DNA of 46,108 nucleotides. It comes from Winogradskyella sp. (lineage in GTDB: Bacteria > Bacteroidota > Bacteroidia > Flavobacteriales > Flavobacteriaceae). Under the pieces are notes generated by a model. The model did no database searches and was not told the DNA's origin. It was given only the letters and a program-made list of their open reading frames with translations. Shown piece after piece: positions 1 through 8,507 of this stretch (the stretch's first letter is position 1; every line of letters begins with the position of its first letter). The stretch covers positions 1 to 46,108 of the forward strand of contig NZ_JAOARH010000020.1 of assembly GCF_025210595.1 (NCBI RefSeq), read 5' to 3'. The position numbers and the translations under genes were made by a program.

Positions 1-372
1 AATACAACATTACCTGTATTCTTTTATGGTAGAGTTGATAGAAATGTTTTACATAAAGAATTGCTAAAGTATGATGTTGCTATTATCCCTTTATTAAATA
101 GAATTTACGGCTCTGTGCCCTCTAAAATCTTTGAGTATGCTAAATTAGGCATGCCTATGTTATACTTTGGTGGAGGAGAAGGCGAAATAATTATTAAAGA
201 TTATAAATTAGGCTGGATTGCGGAAGCAGGTAATTACAGTAATTTAAATTCGATTATAAATTCTATTGATAAAACTGAAGTAAAACAGGAAAGAAAACAA
301 GCAATTCAAAGAGTTGCGTATGAAAATTTTGACTTTAAAAACCAACTAAATAGTCTTAATAAAAAGCTTTAA
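1..372 (+). CDS. Glycosyltransferase, C-terminal part (cut by window edge)
   Basis: The reading frame is open from the first base, so this is the 3' end of a larger gene and no start codon is visible. The visible 123 residues resemble the C-terminal nucleotide-sugar-binding half of a GT-B glycosyltransferase: an SVPSKIFEYAKLGMPML stretch (the usual 'P.K.fEYma.G.Pvi' donor-binding helix) followed by GWIAEAGNYSNL, the usual place where such enzymes describe chain degradation of the donor site. It probably adds one sugar to the polysaccharide made by the adjoining locus. It is the only glycan gene on the plus strand here and runs head-on into the initiating transferase, with the two stop codons overlapping by 4 bp. 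Donor and acceptor cannot be told. Confidence 0.8.
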   Translation, partial: NTTLPVFFYGRVDRNVLHKELLKYDVAIIPLLNRIYGSVPSKIFEYAKLGMPMLYFGGGEGEIIIKDYKLGWIAEAGNYSNLNSIINSIDKTEVKQERKQAIQRVAYENFDFKNQLNSLNKKL

Positions 373-1724
373 TAAGCTTTGTCGTCGCCTTTTACAGAGC
401 GTATAAAGGTTTGAATTATAATTTTTATATCTAGCAATAAAGACCAGTTTTCAATATAGAAAATATCGTATTTTACTCTACCAATAATATCTTTATCTGT
501 TTCTACTTCGCCTCTAAAACCACTGACTTGAGCTAAACCAGTAATTCCTGGTTTTACAAAGTGCCTCACCATAAACTTATCTATTTTTTTTGCATACATG
601 TTTGTATGGCTTACCATATGAGGTCTTGGACCTACAACACTCATATCTCCAAAAAGCACATTGAAAAATTGAGGAAGCTCATCTAAACTTGTTTTTCTTA
701 AAAACTTCCCTACTTTAGTTACACGTTGATCACCTCTTGTCACCTGATGCAAATGAGCATTTTTATTTGGTGTCATTGAGCGAAACTTAAAACAATCAAA
801 TTCTTTGTAATTAAACCCATTTCTAGATTGTTTAAAGAAAACAGGTCCTTTAGACTCAAGCTTAATAAATATTGCTATTATAGGAGTTATCCATGATAAA
901 ACAAATAAAATTACAAAACTTGAAAACAATATATCAAAAGTGCGCTTTATAATTGTATTCGCAGAATCTTCTAACGGAATAGTCCTCAATGTTAAGATTG
1001 GTATATAATCGTAATATTCATAACGGAGTTTTTTTGAATAAATCTCCTTACTATCTGGTATAAATTTTAAGATTTTAAGATTATTATCTGCAAAATCTAC
1101 AATATCAGCAATTTGAGAGTTTGTTAATTCTGAAATGGAACAATAGATCTCATCAACACCTTCACCGATAACATATTCAAAACACTCTTCTAATGCTTGT
1201 TTTTTATTCTTAAAATCATAAGTTTTTTTATGAGAATAACCATATTCTGGGCTTTTATTGAAGAAATTTTCTAAAGCTATCGTTTTTTTATTTAATCCCA
1301 AAATAACTGTAGACCTATAATTTCCTCCTAACGAAACCCTATATCTTTGAAGTAAATAATAAATTGCAAATTTTAGAATTGTAATTAACACAAAACAAAA
1401 TAACGTGTATTTTACTATTGGCCGAGGGTAAATTTTAAATTCATGGTATAAACCCGCAAAAGCAAATACAAAAAGTAAAAATAAAATAGACTGCTTTAAA
1501 ATTAATGAAAAAATATTGACAGGTCTCGTATATCTATAAACCTCATAAAATTTAGAATAAATAGATAAAAGTATCCAACCTATAGATATAAACGAAGTAA
1601 AAATGACAGGGTCTTTATCCTGTAAAAGGTATAATACACCTAAACCATTAATAATACTTAAATCTATTAAGTATGAAATTGGCCTTAAATAGCCTGAATA
1701 TCTGCCTTGTTTAAATAGACTCAA
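369..1724 (-). CDS. Polyprenyl-phosphate glycosyl-1-phosphate transferase (WbaP/WcaJ type)
   Basis: Starts polysaccharide repeat-unit synthesis by moving a sugar-1-phosphate from a UDP-sugar to undecaprenyl phosphate on the inner membrane. Residues 1-125 hold about four membrane segments, 135-245 a soluble CoA-binding-like domain, and 255-451 the bacterial sugar transferase domain with its re-entrant hydrophobic helix (about 262-288). Seen motifs: KFRSM at 313-317, TSLDELPQ at 345-352, DMSVVGPRP at 360-368 and PGITGLAQVSG at 392-402. Length (451) is normal for the family. The frame opens with TTG (1722-1724); an in-frame TAG lies two codons upstream and no other Met occurs before the catalytic domain, so TTG is the best start. 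The sugar (glucose, galactose or other) cannot be decided from sequence. Confidence 0.93.
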   Translation of the reverse strand: MSLFKQGRYSGYLRPISYLIDLSIINGLGVLYLLQDKDPVIFTSFISIGWILLSIYSKFYEVYRYTRPVNIFSLILKQSILFLLFVFAFAGLYHEFKIYPRPIVKYTLFCFVLITILKFAIYYLLQRYRVSLGGNYRSTVILGLNKKTIALENFFNKSPEYGYSHKKTYDFKNKKQALEECFEYVIGEGVDEIYCSISELTNSQIADIVDFADNNLKILKFIPDSKEIYSKKLRYEYYDYIPILTLRTIPLEDSANTIIKRTFDILFSSFVILFVLSWITPIIAIFIKLESKGPVFFKQSRNGFNYKEFDCFKFRSMTPNKNAHLHQVTRGDQRVTKVGKFLRKTSLDELPQFFNVLFGDMSVVGPRPHMVSHTNMYAKKIDKFMVRHFVKPGITGLAQVSGFRGEVETDKDIIGRVKYDIFYIENWSLLLDIKIIIQTFIRSVKGDDKAY

Positions 1725-1921
1725 TTTCTAACTAGTTTTTGCTCTTAAACACAAAACACTTTTTAAAACCTAGCGCTCTAAAATGTTTAATTTTCTTAAA
1801 CTTTGTAATTTTTTAAATAAAAACCACAATAATTCAGCAAGACAAAAAAAGCTAATCACATGATCGAGAGACGCTTATTTATATTAATAAATTAACACCT
1901 TACTCATTTATTGGTTTTTAT

Positions 1922-1929
1922 CAAATATA
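1922..1929 (-). promoter_or_regulatory. Candidate -7 box for the initiating transferase gene
   Basis: On the minus strand this reads TATATTTG, a full match to the Bacteroidota -7 consensus TANNTTTG. No TTG -33 box occurs at the usual 17-23 nt upstream. The leader to the TTG start would be about 190 nt, so the assignment is weak. Confidence 0.3.
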
Positions 1930-2020
1930 GTATGATTTCTCGTTGAAATTTGGTTTTTTAAAAAAAAATGTGAAAATCTTCATTCAGTTGTCAAATAACA
2001 CTTTATAATGACCTTATTAT

Positions 2021-2049
2021 CCGTAAATTAAGAAAAATAGATTTTACGG
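2021..2049 (-). terminator. Inverted repeat after the Wzy-like gene, possible weak terminator
   Basis: CCGTAAA (2021-2027) and TTTACGG (2043-2049) can pair with a 15-nt loop, just 18 bp past the stop codon of the gene ending at 2067. There is no T-run after it on the minus strand, so an intrinsic terminator is uncertain. Confidence 0.3.
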
Positions 2050-2066
2050 TTAACCAGATTTGGTAT

Positions 2067-3233
2067 TTACAAAGAGTTACTCTTTTCTATTTGCTTATCA
2101 GCACCTAACACCTTTTCGTTTAGACAAAATAATGTTAAAATAAGCAGCAACGAAGCTAAGGGCAAATAAAATAAATTTCCTGTAAAAAAAGATGTAGTGA
2201 GTGCAGTTACAAGCAAGATAATTGCCAAATAATTTTTTCTTATAATTTTATATAGATTGAAAACAAAATACGTGTAAACCATTAAACCAATAACCCCAAA
2301 AAACAAAACAATATCAACTAACTGAAGCTCTAGTCTTATTTTAAGCAATCTCGTTGCGCCAATCAAAACATTAAAATTCTCTTTAGTCAATTCTGAAATT
2401 AGCAAAACGAGATTATCTGTTCTATATGAAAAAATTGCTGTAAGAAGCTCTCCAGATTTTATCAATTCCTTAAAAGGGGACATACTTAGAGTAACCAAAG
2501 TCACCAATATAAAAACAAAGAACAGCACAAATATTGACTTAACTTTAAAGGTTCTATCTAGTGTTTTGTCGCAAAATACAATTAATGTCATAGCCATAAA
2601 CTCAGCCATATAAACCCCTTTTATACCAGAAACTAACGCAATTAAGGCTATAATTAAAAGCATTAATTTATCTTTTAGATGCCAAAACATTATGCTTGCA
2701 CACAAATAAACAAAAGGAGTAAAGCCTTGACTTAAAAGGATTCCATTAAAGCCAAACCTGTTCGCATTATATGTCTTAAAAATTTGTATATCAAATAATA
2801 TTCCCAATAATATAAGTGCCGCATTTAGAATAATAATATACTTTAAAAAACTATAAAACAACGTAGTAATACTGATTTTACTGTACGATACTACATAAAA
2901 CAAAAGAGGGAATGAAATAAATAAAATAATATATCTTAGAAACTCCACTTTATAGAGATTATAATTTTCTCCTTTTAAAAAAAACACAATCGATAGAATT
3001 AATAATGAAATCATTACAAATTTTATCTTTTTAAAAATGAATTTATAGTATGTAATACAAAAACCTATAGAATAAATCAAAAAAACAATTTTTAATAATC
3101 TATTTAACTTAATAAAATCTATCTTATAAAAGATACAAACCTTGTCAATAAAATCGGTAAAAAAACTTAATATTAAGAATAAAAAAAGCGCCAAAGGGTG
3201 GCTATAATTTACACTCTTAAGATTTAATCTCAT
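2067..3233 (-). CDS. Wzy-like O-antigen/capsule polymerase or related membrane protein
   Basis: A very hydrophobic protein of 388 residues with about ten membrane segments over its whole length. The pattern SGIKGVYMAEFMA near residue 205 and the ELQLVDIVLFFGVIGL stretch near 300 resemble the conserved charged loop and final helices of Wzy-type polymerases, which join lipid-linked repeat units at the periplasmic face. It is the last gene of the long minus-strand series. Its ATG overlaps the stop of the next gene upstream as ATGA, indicating translational coupling. Wzy proteins diverge strongly, so function rests on topology and context. Two other proteins of the same broad class are encoded nearby (4311-6029 and 7132-8502), and which one polymerises is unknown. 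Confidence 0.65.
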   Translation of the reverse strand: MRLNLKSVNYSHPLALFLFLILSFFTDFIDKVCIFYKIDFIKLNRLLKIVFLIYSIGFCITYYKFIFKKIKFVMISLLILSIVFFLKGENYNLYKVEFLRYIILFISFPLLFYVVSYSKISITTLFYSFLKYIIILNAALILLGILFDIQIFKTYNANRFGFNGILLSQGFTPFVYLCASIMFWHLKDKLMLLIIALIALVSGIKGVYMAEFMAMTLIVFCDKTLDRTFKVKSIFVLFFVFILVTLVTLSMSPFKELIKSGELLTAIFSYRTDNLVLLISELTKENFNVLIGATRLLKIRLELQLVDIVLFFGVIGLMVYTYFVFNLYKIIRKNYLAIILLVTALTTSFFTGNLFYLPLASLLLILTLFCLNEKVLGADKQIEKSNSL

Positions 3234-4336
3234 TTTTTCTTTTTATTGGTTCTTATCCTCTGAACTATAAATTGTTCGTATTTAAAATTTATTAAATCCC
3301 AATTATAAAAGTTACGAACCTTGTTAATATTTGCATTAGAAAAATCATCTTTTAAATTAAATAAACTATCCTCATTTAATAGCTCTTCTATATCTTTAGA
3401 ATCATTGAAGTACAACGCATCTTTTTCTAAAATATTTTTATTAAAAACATTATCGTTTGCAATAATCAATGTGTTTGATGCCATTGCTTCTAACAACGAA
3501 GGATTAGTACCGCCTACTGAATGGCCATGAAAATAATACCTTGAAAAATATCTTAAATTGTTTAATTGATCCTGATTATAATTAGCACCAACAAACCGTA
3601 TTCTAGAATCATTAGAATAGGTTTTTTTTAATCTTTTGCCATACTCGTTTAATCCTCCAAAAATAATTAAAGGAAATGTTATTTTTGACTTTATGTAGCC
3701 ACGTACAATGGTTTCGATATTGTTTTCTGGCTCTAACCTTGCAATAATTATACAATATTGATTTTTCACCACCTTGTACTCCGACAAAACAGCATCATTG
3801 GGTGCATTAAATACTGAAGCCCCATAGGCAATAAATTCTGAAGGTTTTTTATACGTTTTTGTTAAATAATCCTGAACACCAATAGAGTCTGCAATTAAAT
3901 AATCACTACTTTTTACCGCTAAGCGTTCCGCCACTTTTAAAAACCTTCTTACCGTTTTAGAATATTTAGAACGCTTCCATTCCATACCATCCATATTAGT
4001 GATAATAATAGACTTTTTAGGCAACAACTTATACCAAATAGAATTTGAAGTATAGCCCAATTGCAATATGACATCGAAATTTCTTTTTCTGGAGTCTTTA
4101 ATGCAATTATAGTCGTAAATAAACTGACCAGTAGTTCCTATTTTATATTCAGGGTCATAACAATGAATTATATGTACTCCATTATATTTTTTACTCTGAT
4201 AAGGATGATCGTGGGAGTTATATACATAAACATCATGGTCTTTTGAAGCTAAATACACCGAAAAATATTCTGCAAACTGCTCAAAGCCTCCATGATTATT
4301 TGGCACTCCCCTAGTCCCTAATATGGCTATTTTCAT
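3230..4336 (-). CDS. Glycosyltransferase with N-terminal DUF1972 (rhamnosyltransferase-like)
   Basis: Cytoplasmic GT-B glycosyltransferase of 368 residues. The N-terminus MKIAILGTRGVPNNHGG is the signature of DUF1972 proteins, a group that includes beta-rhamnosyltransferases such as the pneumococcal Cps2T type. The C-terminal half has the GT4-like IIARLEPENNIETIV (about 198-212) and HGHSVGGTNPSLLEAMA (about 273-289) motifs. Together with the rfb genes at 22.2-25.5 kb, this suggests that it adds L-rhamnose; the donor is inferred. The ATG lies inside the preceding ligase-like gene with a 26-bp overlap, and its stop overlaps the next ATG by 4 bp, so it sits within a tightly coupled run. Confidence 0.85.
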   Translation of the reverse strand: MKIAILGTRGVPNNHGGFEQFAEYFSVYLASKDHDVYVYNSHDHPYQSKKYNGVHIIHCYDPEYKIGTTGQFIYDYNCIKDSRKRNFDVILQLGYTSNSIWYKLLPKKSIIITNMDGMEWKRSKYSKTVRRFLKVAERLAVKSSDYLIADSIGVQDYLTKTYKKPSEFIAYGASVFNAPNDAVLSEYKVVKNQYCIIIARLEPENNIETIVRGYIKSKITFPLIIFGGLNEYGKRLKKTYSNDSRIRFVGANYNQDQLNNLRYFSRYYFHGHSVGGTNPSLLEAMASNTLIIANDNVFNKNILEKDALYFNDSKDIEELLNEDSLFNLKDDFSNANINKVRNFYNWDLINFKYEQFIVQRIRTNKKKK

Positions 4337-6029
4337 TGATTGTATTTGAATTCATAAGTATTAAAAGCACTGTGGTAAAAAAATAGATCCCGTTTACTCT
4401 ACCAAAAACAGATTCTGACCACATTACAGCAAACATAAATAATGAAAACTGAACTAATAATTTATTTTTATTTTTAAGCCCTATTATAAAACTATAAGCA
4501 GGAATTAAAATCAGCAAAATTAGCCCAATAATTCCTGTTCTCCAAAACGTATCGACATACTGATTATGAGGATTAAAGCTTTTATGCTCTAGCAATCCTA
4601 AATTAAATATTCTTTTTTCTAAAAGCATATCCGTTTGTTTAGTTACCCCTTTACCAATAATATAATCTATTCCACTCATGGTCGCTAGTGCTTCTTTCCA
4701 TAAAATTAACCGCAACGTTAAACCGTTAATCCTAGGATCGTTTTCATTTTCTATGTGCTCCTCCTTCAGAATCGTTAAATCTTCTTTATTTAAAATGTCT
4801 TTAAACCTACGCTTTAGAGGAGAGAACAGCAGAGTAATTAGTATTAGCGGAATAGCAACAAAGATTGTTTTTTTGTTCTTTAAAAGCCCTATTAAAACTA
4901 CTAACAATGAAAATACAAACACCATTTTAGACCCGCTAAATATTAAAAAAACAAAAAGAATAAATTCTATAATATATTTTAACCAACCTTTCATATATGC
5001 ATCAATATAGCAAATTGAAAAAAACAATAGGTATGAAAAGTATACTGGATGCAAATACTTGGTATAATTTTCAAAAGATAAAAATTCAATATTTTTATAC
5101 ACATATACATCATAAATTGATGTTATAAGAAAACCAAAACCAATTACAATAGCAGATGATGGTAAAAAATTCAACAATTTTCTATTGGATACTCTATGCA
5201 AGGCTATAGGTAATATTAAAAACGGCAAAAACCTTTCAATTGTCCTCATACTTGCATAACCTTCTTGTGAAACAAATAAGTTGTTAAATAAATAAATAAA
5301 AAAAAACACAACTACTAGTATGTTATTTTTATTTGCTAATAATATGCTAACCTTAAAGTTTTTTACACTAAGAATAACTGCTAATATTAAAGCAATATTA
5401 TAAATTGGTGGTGGTAAAAATATACTCGTCAACAAAAAAACTATTGACAACTCATGTAAGTCTCGTATTTTAAAAGATACCCAAAATTTTATTTTAGCTA
5501 AAATAAAAGCAATTATTACCAAGGGTATTAGAAGTAAGTAAATAGCTTTAAAATCTGAAGTATACAACATTGACTTTGAAGCTTCTATATAAGCATTGGA
5601 TTTATGAATCTCTAATTTTAATTTATCCCTTTTTATTATTTGCTTTAAGTGCTCTGATTTGTTTAGCTTTTCTACTGCTAATATGTGTTTTTGTTTATCA
5701 GTTATAATTGTGAAATTAGATATTGTAACTTGCTCATTGGGGTATTCAAAATACAATCTGAATTTTCTTAATATTATCGGATCTTCAAAACTTACAATAT
5801 AAACACTGTCTCTAAGCCTATTAAATCGAAAAACCTTTGAATAATCTAACTTAGATTGTTTCGATTCCGATATATACATAATAGGGAGTCCTTTCTTAGT
5901 AACATCCTTATTAAAAGTGACTTCAATAGCGTTAACATGAGTATTAAAAAAGAAATAGTTATAATAGCTATAACTTAATATAAGACCAGTCATAGCAAGA
6001 AATATTAATATATAAAAGTGTTTTCTCAA
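4311..6029 (-). CDS. O-antigen ligase (WaaL/Wzy_C) family protein with extra N-terminal exported domain
   Basis: A 572-residue membrane protein. After a first helix (about 5-27) comes a soluble, strand-rich stretch (about 32-160) predicted outside the cytoplasm, then about ten membrane helices. The O-antigen ligase signature lies near the C-terminus: a long loop with GKGVTKQTD, then NPHNQYVD at 486-493 and RTGIIGL. Family members move a finished glycan from undecaprenyl diphosphate to an acceptor (ligase) or polymerise it. The start is TTG, and its TTGA overlaps the stop of the preceding glycosyltransferase, which supports that start. The N-terminal domain is unusual for plain WaaL and may bind glycan or acceptor. 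Ligase versus polymerase is not decided. Confidence 0.78.
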   Translation of the reverse strand: MRKHFYILIFLAMTGLILSYSYYNYFFFNTHVNAIEVTFNKDVTKKGLPIMYISESKQSKLDYSKVFRFNRLRDSVYIVSFEDPIILRKFRLYFEYPNEQVTISNFTIITDKQKHILAVEKLNKSEHLKQIIKRDKLKLEIHKSNAYIEASKSMLYTSDFKAIYLLLIPLVIIAFILAKIKFWVSFKIRDLHELSIVFLLTSIFLPPPIYNIALILAVILSVKNFKVSILLANKNNILVVVFFFIYLFNNLFVSQEGYASMRTIERFLPFLILPIALHRVSNRKLLNFLPSSAIVIGFGFLITSIYDVYVYKNIEFLSFENYTKYLHPVYFSYLLFFSICYIDAYMKGWLKYIIEFILFVFLIFSGSKMVFVFSLLVVLIGLLKNKKTIFVAIPLILITLLFSPLKRRFKDILNKEDLTILKEEHIENENDPRINGLTLRLILWKEALATMSGIDYIIGKGVTKQTDMLLEKRIFNLGLLEHKSFNPHNQYVDTFWRTGIIGLILLILIPAYSFIIGLKNKNKLLVQFSLFMFAVMWSESVFGRVNGIYFFTTVLLILMNSNTINENSHIRD

Positions 6030-7135
6030 TTTTTGATGTTTTTGCTATGTTCTATCAAAAGATGATAATATTCTTTTGATATTATTTTCCAATTATATCT
6101 AGAAAGGATTTTCTTATAATCTTCTTTTAAACTAAATGAACTTCTCAACTGGATTTCAATTTTTTGCTTTAGTTCATTCACATCTTCAGGGTCAAATGTT
6201 ATTGTGTTTGGTAATTTAAAATCTTCCATTGCCGTGTTTTTTGAACACAGTATTTTTTTATTATAAGTCATTGCTTCTAAAGGGGGAATTCCAAAACCTT
6301 CTGCAAAAGAAGGAAATACAAAAAGTTCACAATTTCTATAATACATTTTCAACATATCATTTGAAACATTTTCTAACCATAATATAGATTCTTTTTCTTT
6401 CGGATGAATTTTATCGACATACTCTTCCAACTTAGAAAATGATATATCTTTTTTGCCAATAAAAATAATCTTATATCCTTTTGAGGCTAGTTTTAATTCA
6501 ACAAATGCCTTTAATAAGTTTAAATGATTCTTTCTTGGTTCTACTCTTGAAACGTATAATAAATATTTTCCTAATCTATTTTTAACCAACAAATCTTTAG
6601 AGCTTTCTTCTTCATAAATCAAATTTACAGCGTTAGGTGTTATTTTAATTTTTTCTTCAGGAATCTTATATATTTCGGAAATCTTTTTCTTAGAATAATT
6701 AGAAACCGTTAATAAAACATCCGCCCTTTTAGCAGACCATTTAAATAAAATACCGTTAATAATTCTATATTTTAATGGAAAAAAAAGCTTGTATTCTTTT
6801 TGTTCAAAAAGAATATCATGAGTTGTTATTATTACTTTACAGTTTTTAAATGGTGGGCATATGTATTGATAATGTGCATAGTCAATTTTATTCTTTTTTA
6901 TGATTTGGGGTAATTCTATTAACAAACGATAAAATTTGTTTTGGCTTTTTAAAGGTATATATGTTACATTTTCGTGTTCTCCAAATTCATTTTTTAAATT
7001 ATTTATATCTCTTGCAGCCATAAAAAAATGAATCTTTCTGGAAACAAGAAAAAGTTGAGAATAAAGCCCTTTTAAATATGTTCTTGTACCTTGAAATTTA
7101 TCATCAAACACATGTGCATCAATTAATAAATTCAT
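6026..7135 (-). CDS. Glycosyltransferase family 4 protein
   Basis: A 369-residue retaining GT-B enzyme, probably acting at the cytoplasmic face to extend the lipid-linked repeat unit. Seen features: N-terminal acceptor domain with NLLIDAHVFDDKFQGTRTY; HDILFEQK near 107; the donor-domain start LLYVSRVEPRKNHLNLLKA (about 188-206), including the conserved Arg/Lys pair that binds the donor phosphates; and FVFPSFAEGFGIPPLEAM (about 270-287), the GT4 EX7E-type region. It overlaps the Wzy-like gene on one side and the ligase-like gene on the other by 4 bp each. The sugar is unknown; mannosyl- or glucosyltransferases of this type are common. Confidence 0.9.
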   Translation of the reverse strand: MNLLIDAHVFDDKFQGTRTYLKGLYSQLFLVSRKIHFFMAARDINNLKNEFGEHENVTYIPLKSQNKFYRLLIELPQIIKKNKIDYAHYQYICPPFKNCKVIITTHDILFEQKEYKLFFPLKYRIINGILFKWSAKRADVLLTVSNYSKKKISEIYKIPEEKIKITPNAVNLIYEEESSKDLLVKNRLGKYLLYVSRVEPRKNHLNLLKAFVELKLASKGYKIIFIGKKDISFSKLEEYVDKIHPKEKESILWLENVSNDMLKMYYRNCELFVFPSFAEGFGIPPLEAMTYNKKILCSKNTAMEDFKLPNTITFDPEDVNELKQKIEIQLRSSFSLKEDYKKILSRYNWKIISKEYYHLLIEHSKNIKN

Positions 7136-8502
7136 AACGTTTTAGGTTTTATATTATTAGTACTAAGCCCATAATATACCATTATTAACACAAAATAATA
7201 AAACCCTTGTTTTGGGATATCTGTTCCTATTATATTAAGATAAAACGCGATTAAGAAAAAGAGTGATAATCTATTTTTATTATGAAAAAACAACTCTGAA
7301 AATGAAAGCAGCATTAGTACAAAACCTATAACCCCCTTTTCAGCTAAAGACATTAGTAAATAGGCATCTGTAACCTTAAAATAAAAGACTTTATCTGGTA
7401 TTTCTTTGTGTAAATTTGTAATACCTGCGTAAATTTTGTTATTTGCATTAGTTGAAGACAGCGCACCAATACCATTTCCTAATGGGTTTTCATAAAACTT
7501 ATTTAATGAATAATTTGTAAATGCTGATCGCTGTGAAAACACGTTTTTCTCTGTAAATGGATTAAAAGTTGCAACGTATTTTTGAAGATTATTATCATTA
7601 ATAATATAAATAATACTACTAACTAACAAAATAAATAATACGCCTACAATTAACAATAGCTTCTTTGTTATTCTGATTTTTTTTGGCAAATAAACAGCCA
7701 TCAGCAACAACACCAAGATTGTCAATGGCCCTCTAGAAAATGTTAAAACAGCCACTACACTAAGCAATATTACATCTCTATAACTTTTAGTCTTACCTAA
7801 ATAATATAAGATTATTAAATACAAACAGGCTAATTGACCCATAATTCTGAAATCAAAAACAAAACCTGTATTTCTTGGAATAGACCGATTAATTCTTAAT
7901 GCTATTGTGTAAGATGGCTCTTTAAAAATAATAGCGCCTGAGAACAAATGGCGCATTTGATCGTAAAAATATGGTGACAAATAAATTAAGATACTAGCTA
8001 TAAATGTGTATCTAAAAAACTTTAGCAGATAAGTGTAATTTATTTTATTTTCACCATTAGAGAATATTACTAGTAGAAAAAATAACAATGGAAGTATTTC
8101 TTTTGCAAATTCAGTTATTGCAAAAGAAATATGCAAAAAACTAAATAACATCATGAACAATAAAAATAAAATTGTCCATTTTAAAGACTTTATTTTCTCA
8201 ACATTTACAGTTTTAGTTTCACTAAAATTATAGAATAATATTATTAATATTGGTATATAATTACACACTAAATTAAGAATATTAAAAGAGACATTATTAT
8301 TAATAATAAATGGTCCCATTATAAGTCGTGCAGAAAGCATCAATATTAAGACCGTAGTAATGTCTCTTTTAATAATAATTCTATAATACGAAATACTTAA
8401 AACAGGTAAAATGAGTATAAACGCATATTCAGGAGCTTTAAATACGACTATTATAAGTAAAAGAATTATAAAGAGATAATAATCAACTTTTAAATGTTTC
8501 AA
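7132..8502 (-). CDS. Wzy-like polysaccharide polymerase
   Basis: A 456-residue integral membrane protein with about eleven hydrophobic segments. One large exported loop, about residues 290-370, contains NPLGNGIGALS and is followed by a VTDAYLLMSLAEKGVIGF helix, the arrangement typical of Wzy polymerases and O-antigen ligases. RGPLTILVL near 258 matches the conserved Arg of the loop before the middle helices. It likely polymerises the repeat units flipped by the Wzx encoded at 9887-11125. The frame begins with TTG (8500-8502) and stop codons close upstream leave no better start. Of the three Wzy/WaaL-like proteins here, I judge this the best polymerase candidate, by inference from topology. 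Confidence 0.75.
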   Translation of the reverse strand: MKHLKVDYYLFIILLLIIVVFKAPEYAFILILPVLSISYYRIIIKRDITTVLILMLSARLIMGPFIINNNVSFNILNLVCNYIPILIILFYNFSETKTVNVEKIKSLKWTILFLLFMMLFSFLHISFAITEFAKEILPLLFFLLVIFSNGENKINYTYLLKFFRYTFIASILIYLSPYFYDQMRHLFSGAIIFKEPSYTIALRINRSIPRNTGFVFDFRIMGQLACLYLIILYYLGKTKSYRDVILLSVVAVLTFSRGPLTILVLLLMAVYLPKKIRITKKLLLIVGVLFILLVSSIIYIINDNNLQKYVATFNPFTEKNVFSQRSAFTNYSLNKFYENPLGNGIGALSSTNANNKIYAGITNLHKEIPDKVFYFKVTDAYLLMSLAEKGVIGFVLMLLSFSELFFHNKNRLSLFFLIAFYLNIIGTDIPKQGFYYFVLIMVYYGLSTNNIKPKTL

Positions 8503-8507
8503 AATAT

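Larger units (their letters stand above)
1725..2066. other. Intergenic AT-rich region of 342 bp
   Basis: No reading frame of note. It should hold the end of the long minus-strand transcript and the promoter of the glycosyl-phosphate transferase gene. I see one -7-like element (1922-1929, minus strand), an inverted repeat next to the upstream gene's stop (2021-2049) and several A/T tracts. Nothing else stands out. Confidence 0.6.

Noticed and set aside
361-380. Two AAGCTT palindromes around the converging stops of the first two genes as a terminator or recombination site
   Set aside because: They are short, self-palindromic HindIII sites at chance frequency in AT-rich DNA, with no long stem.
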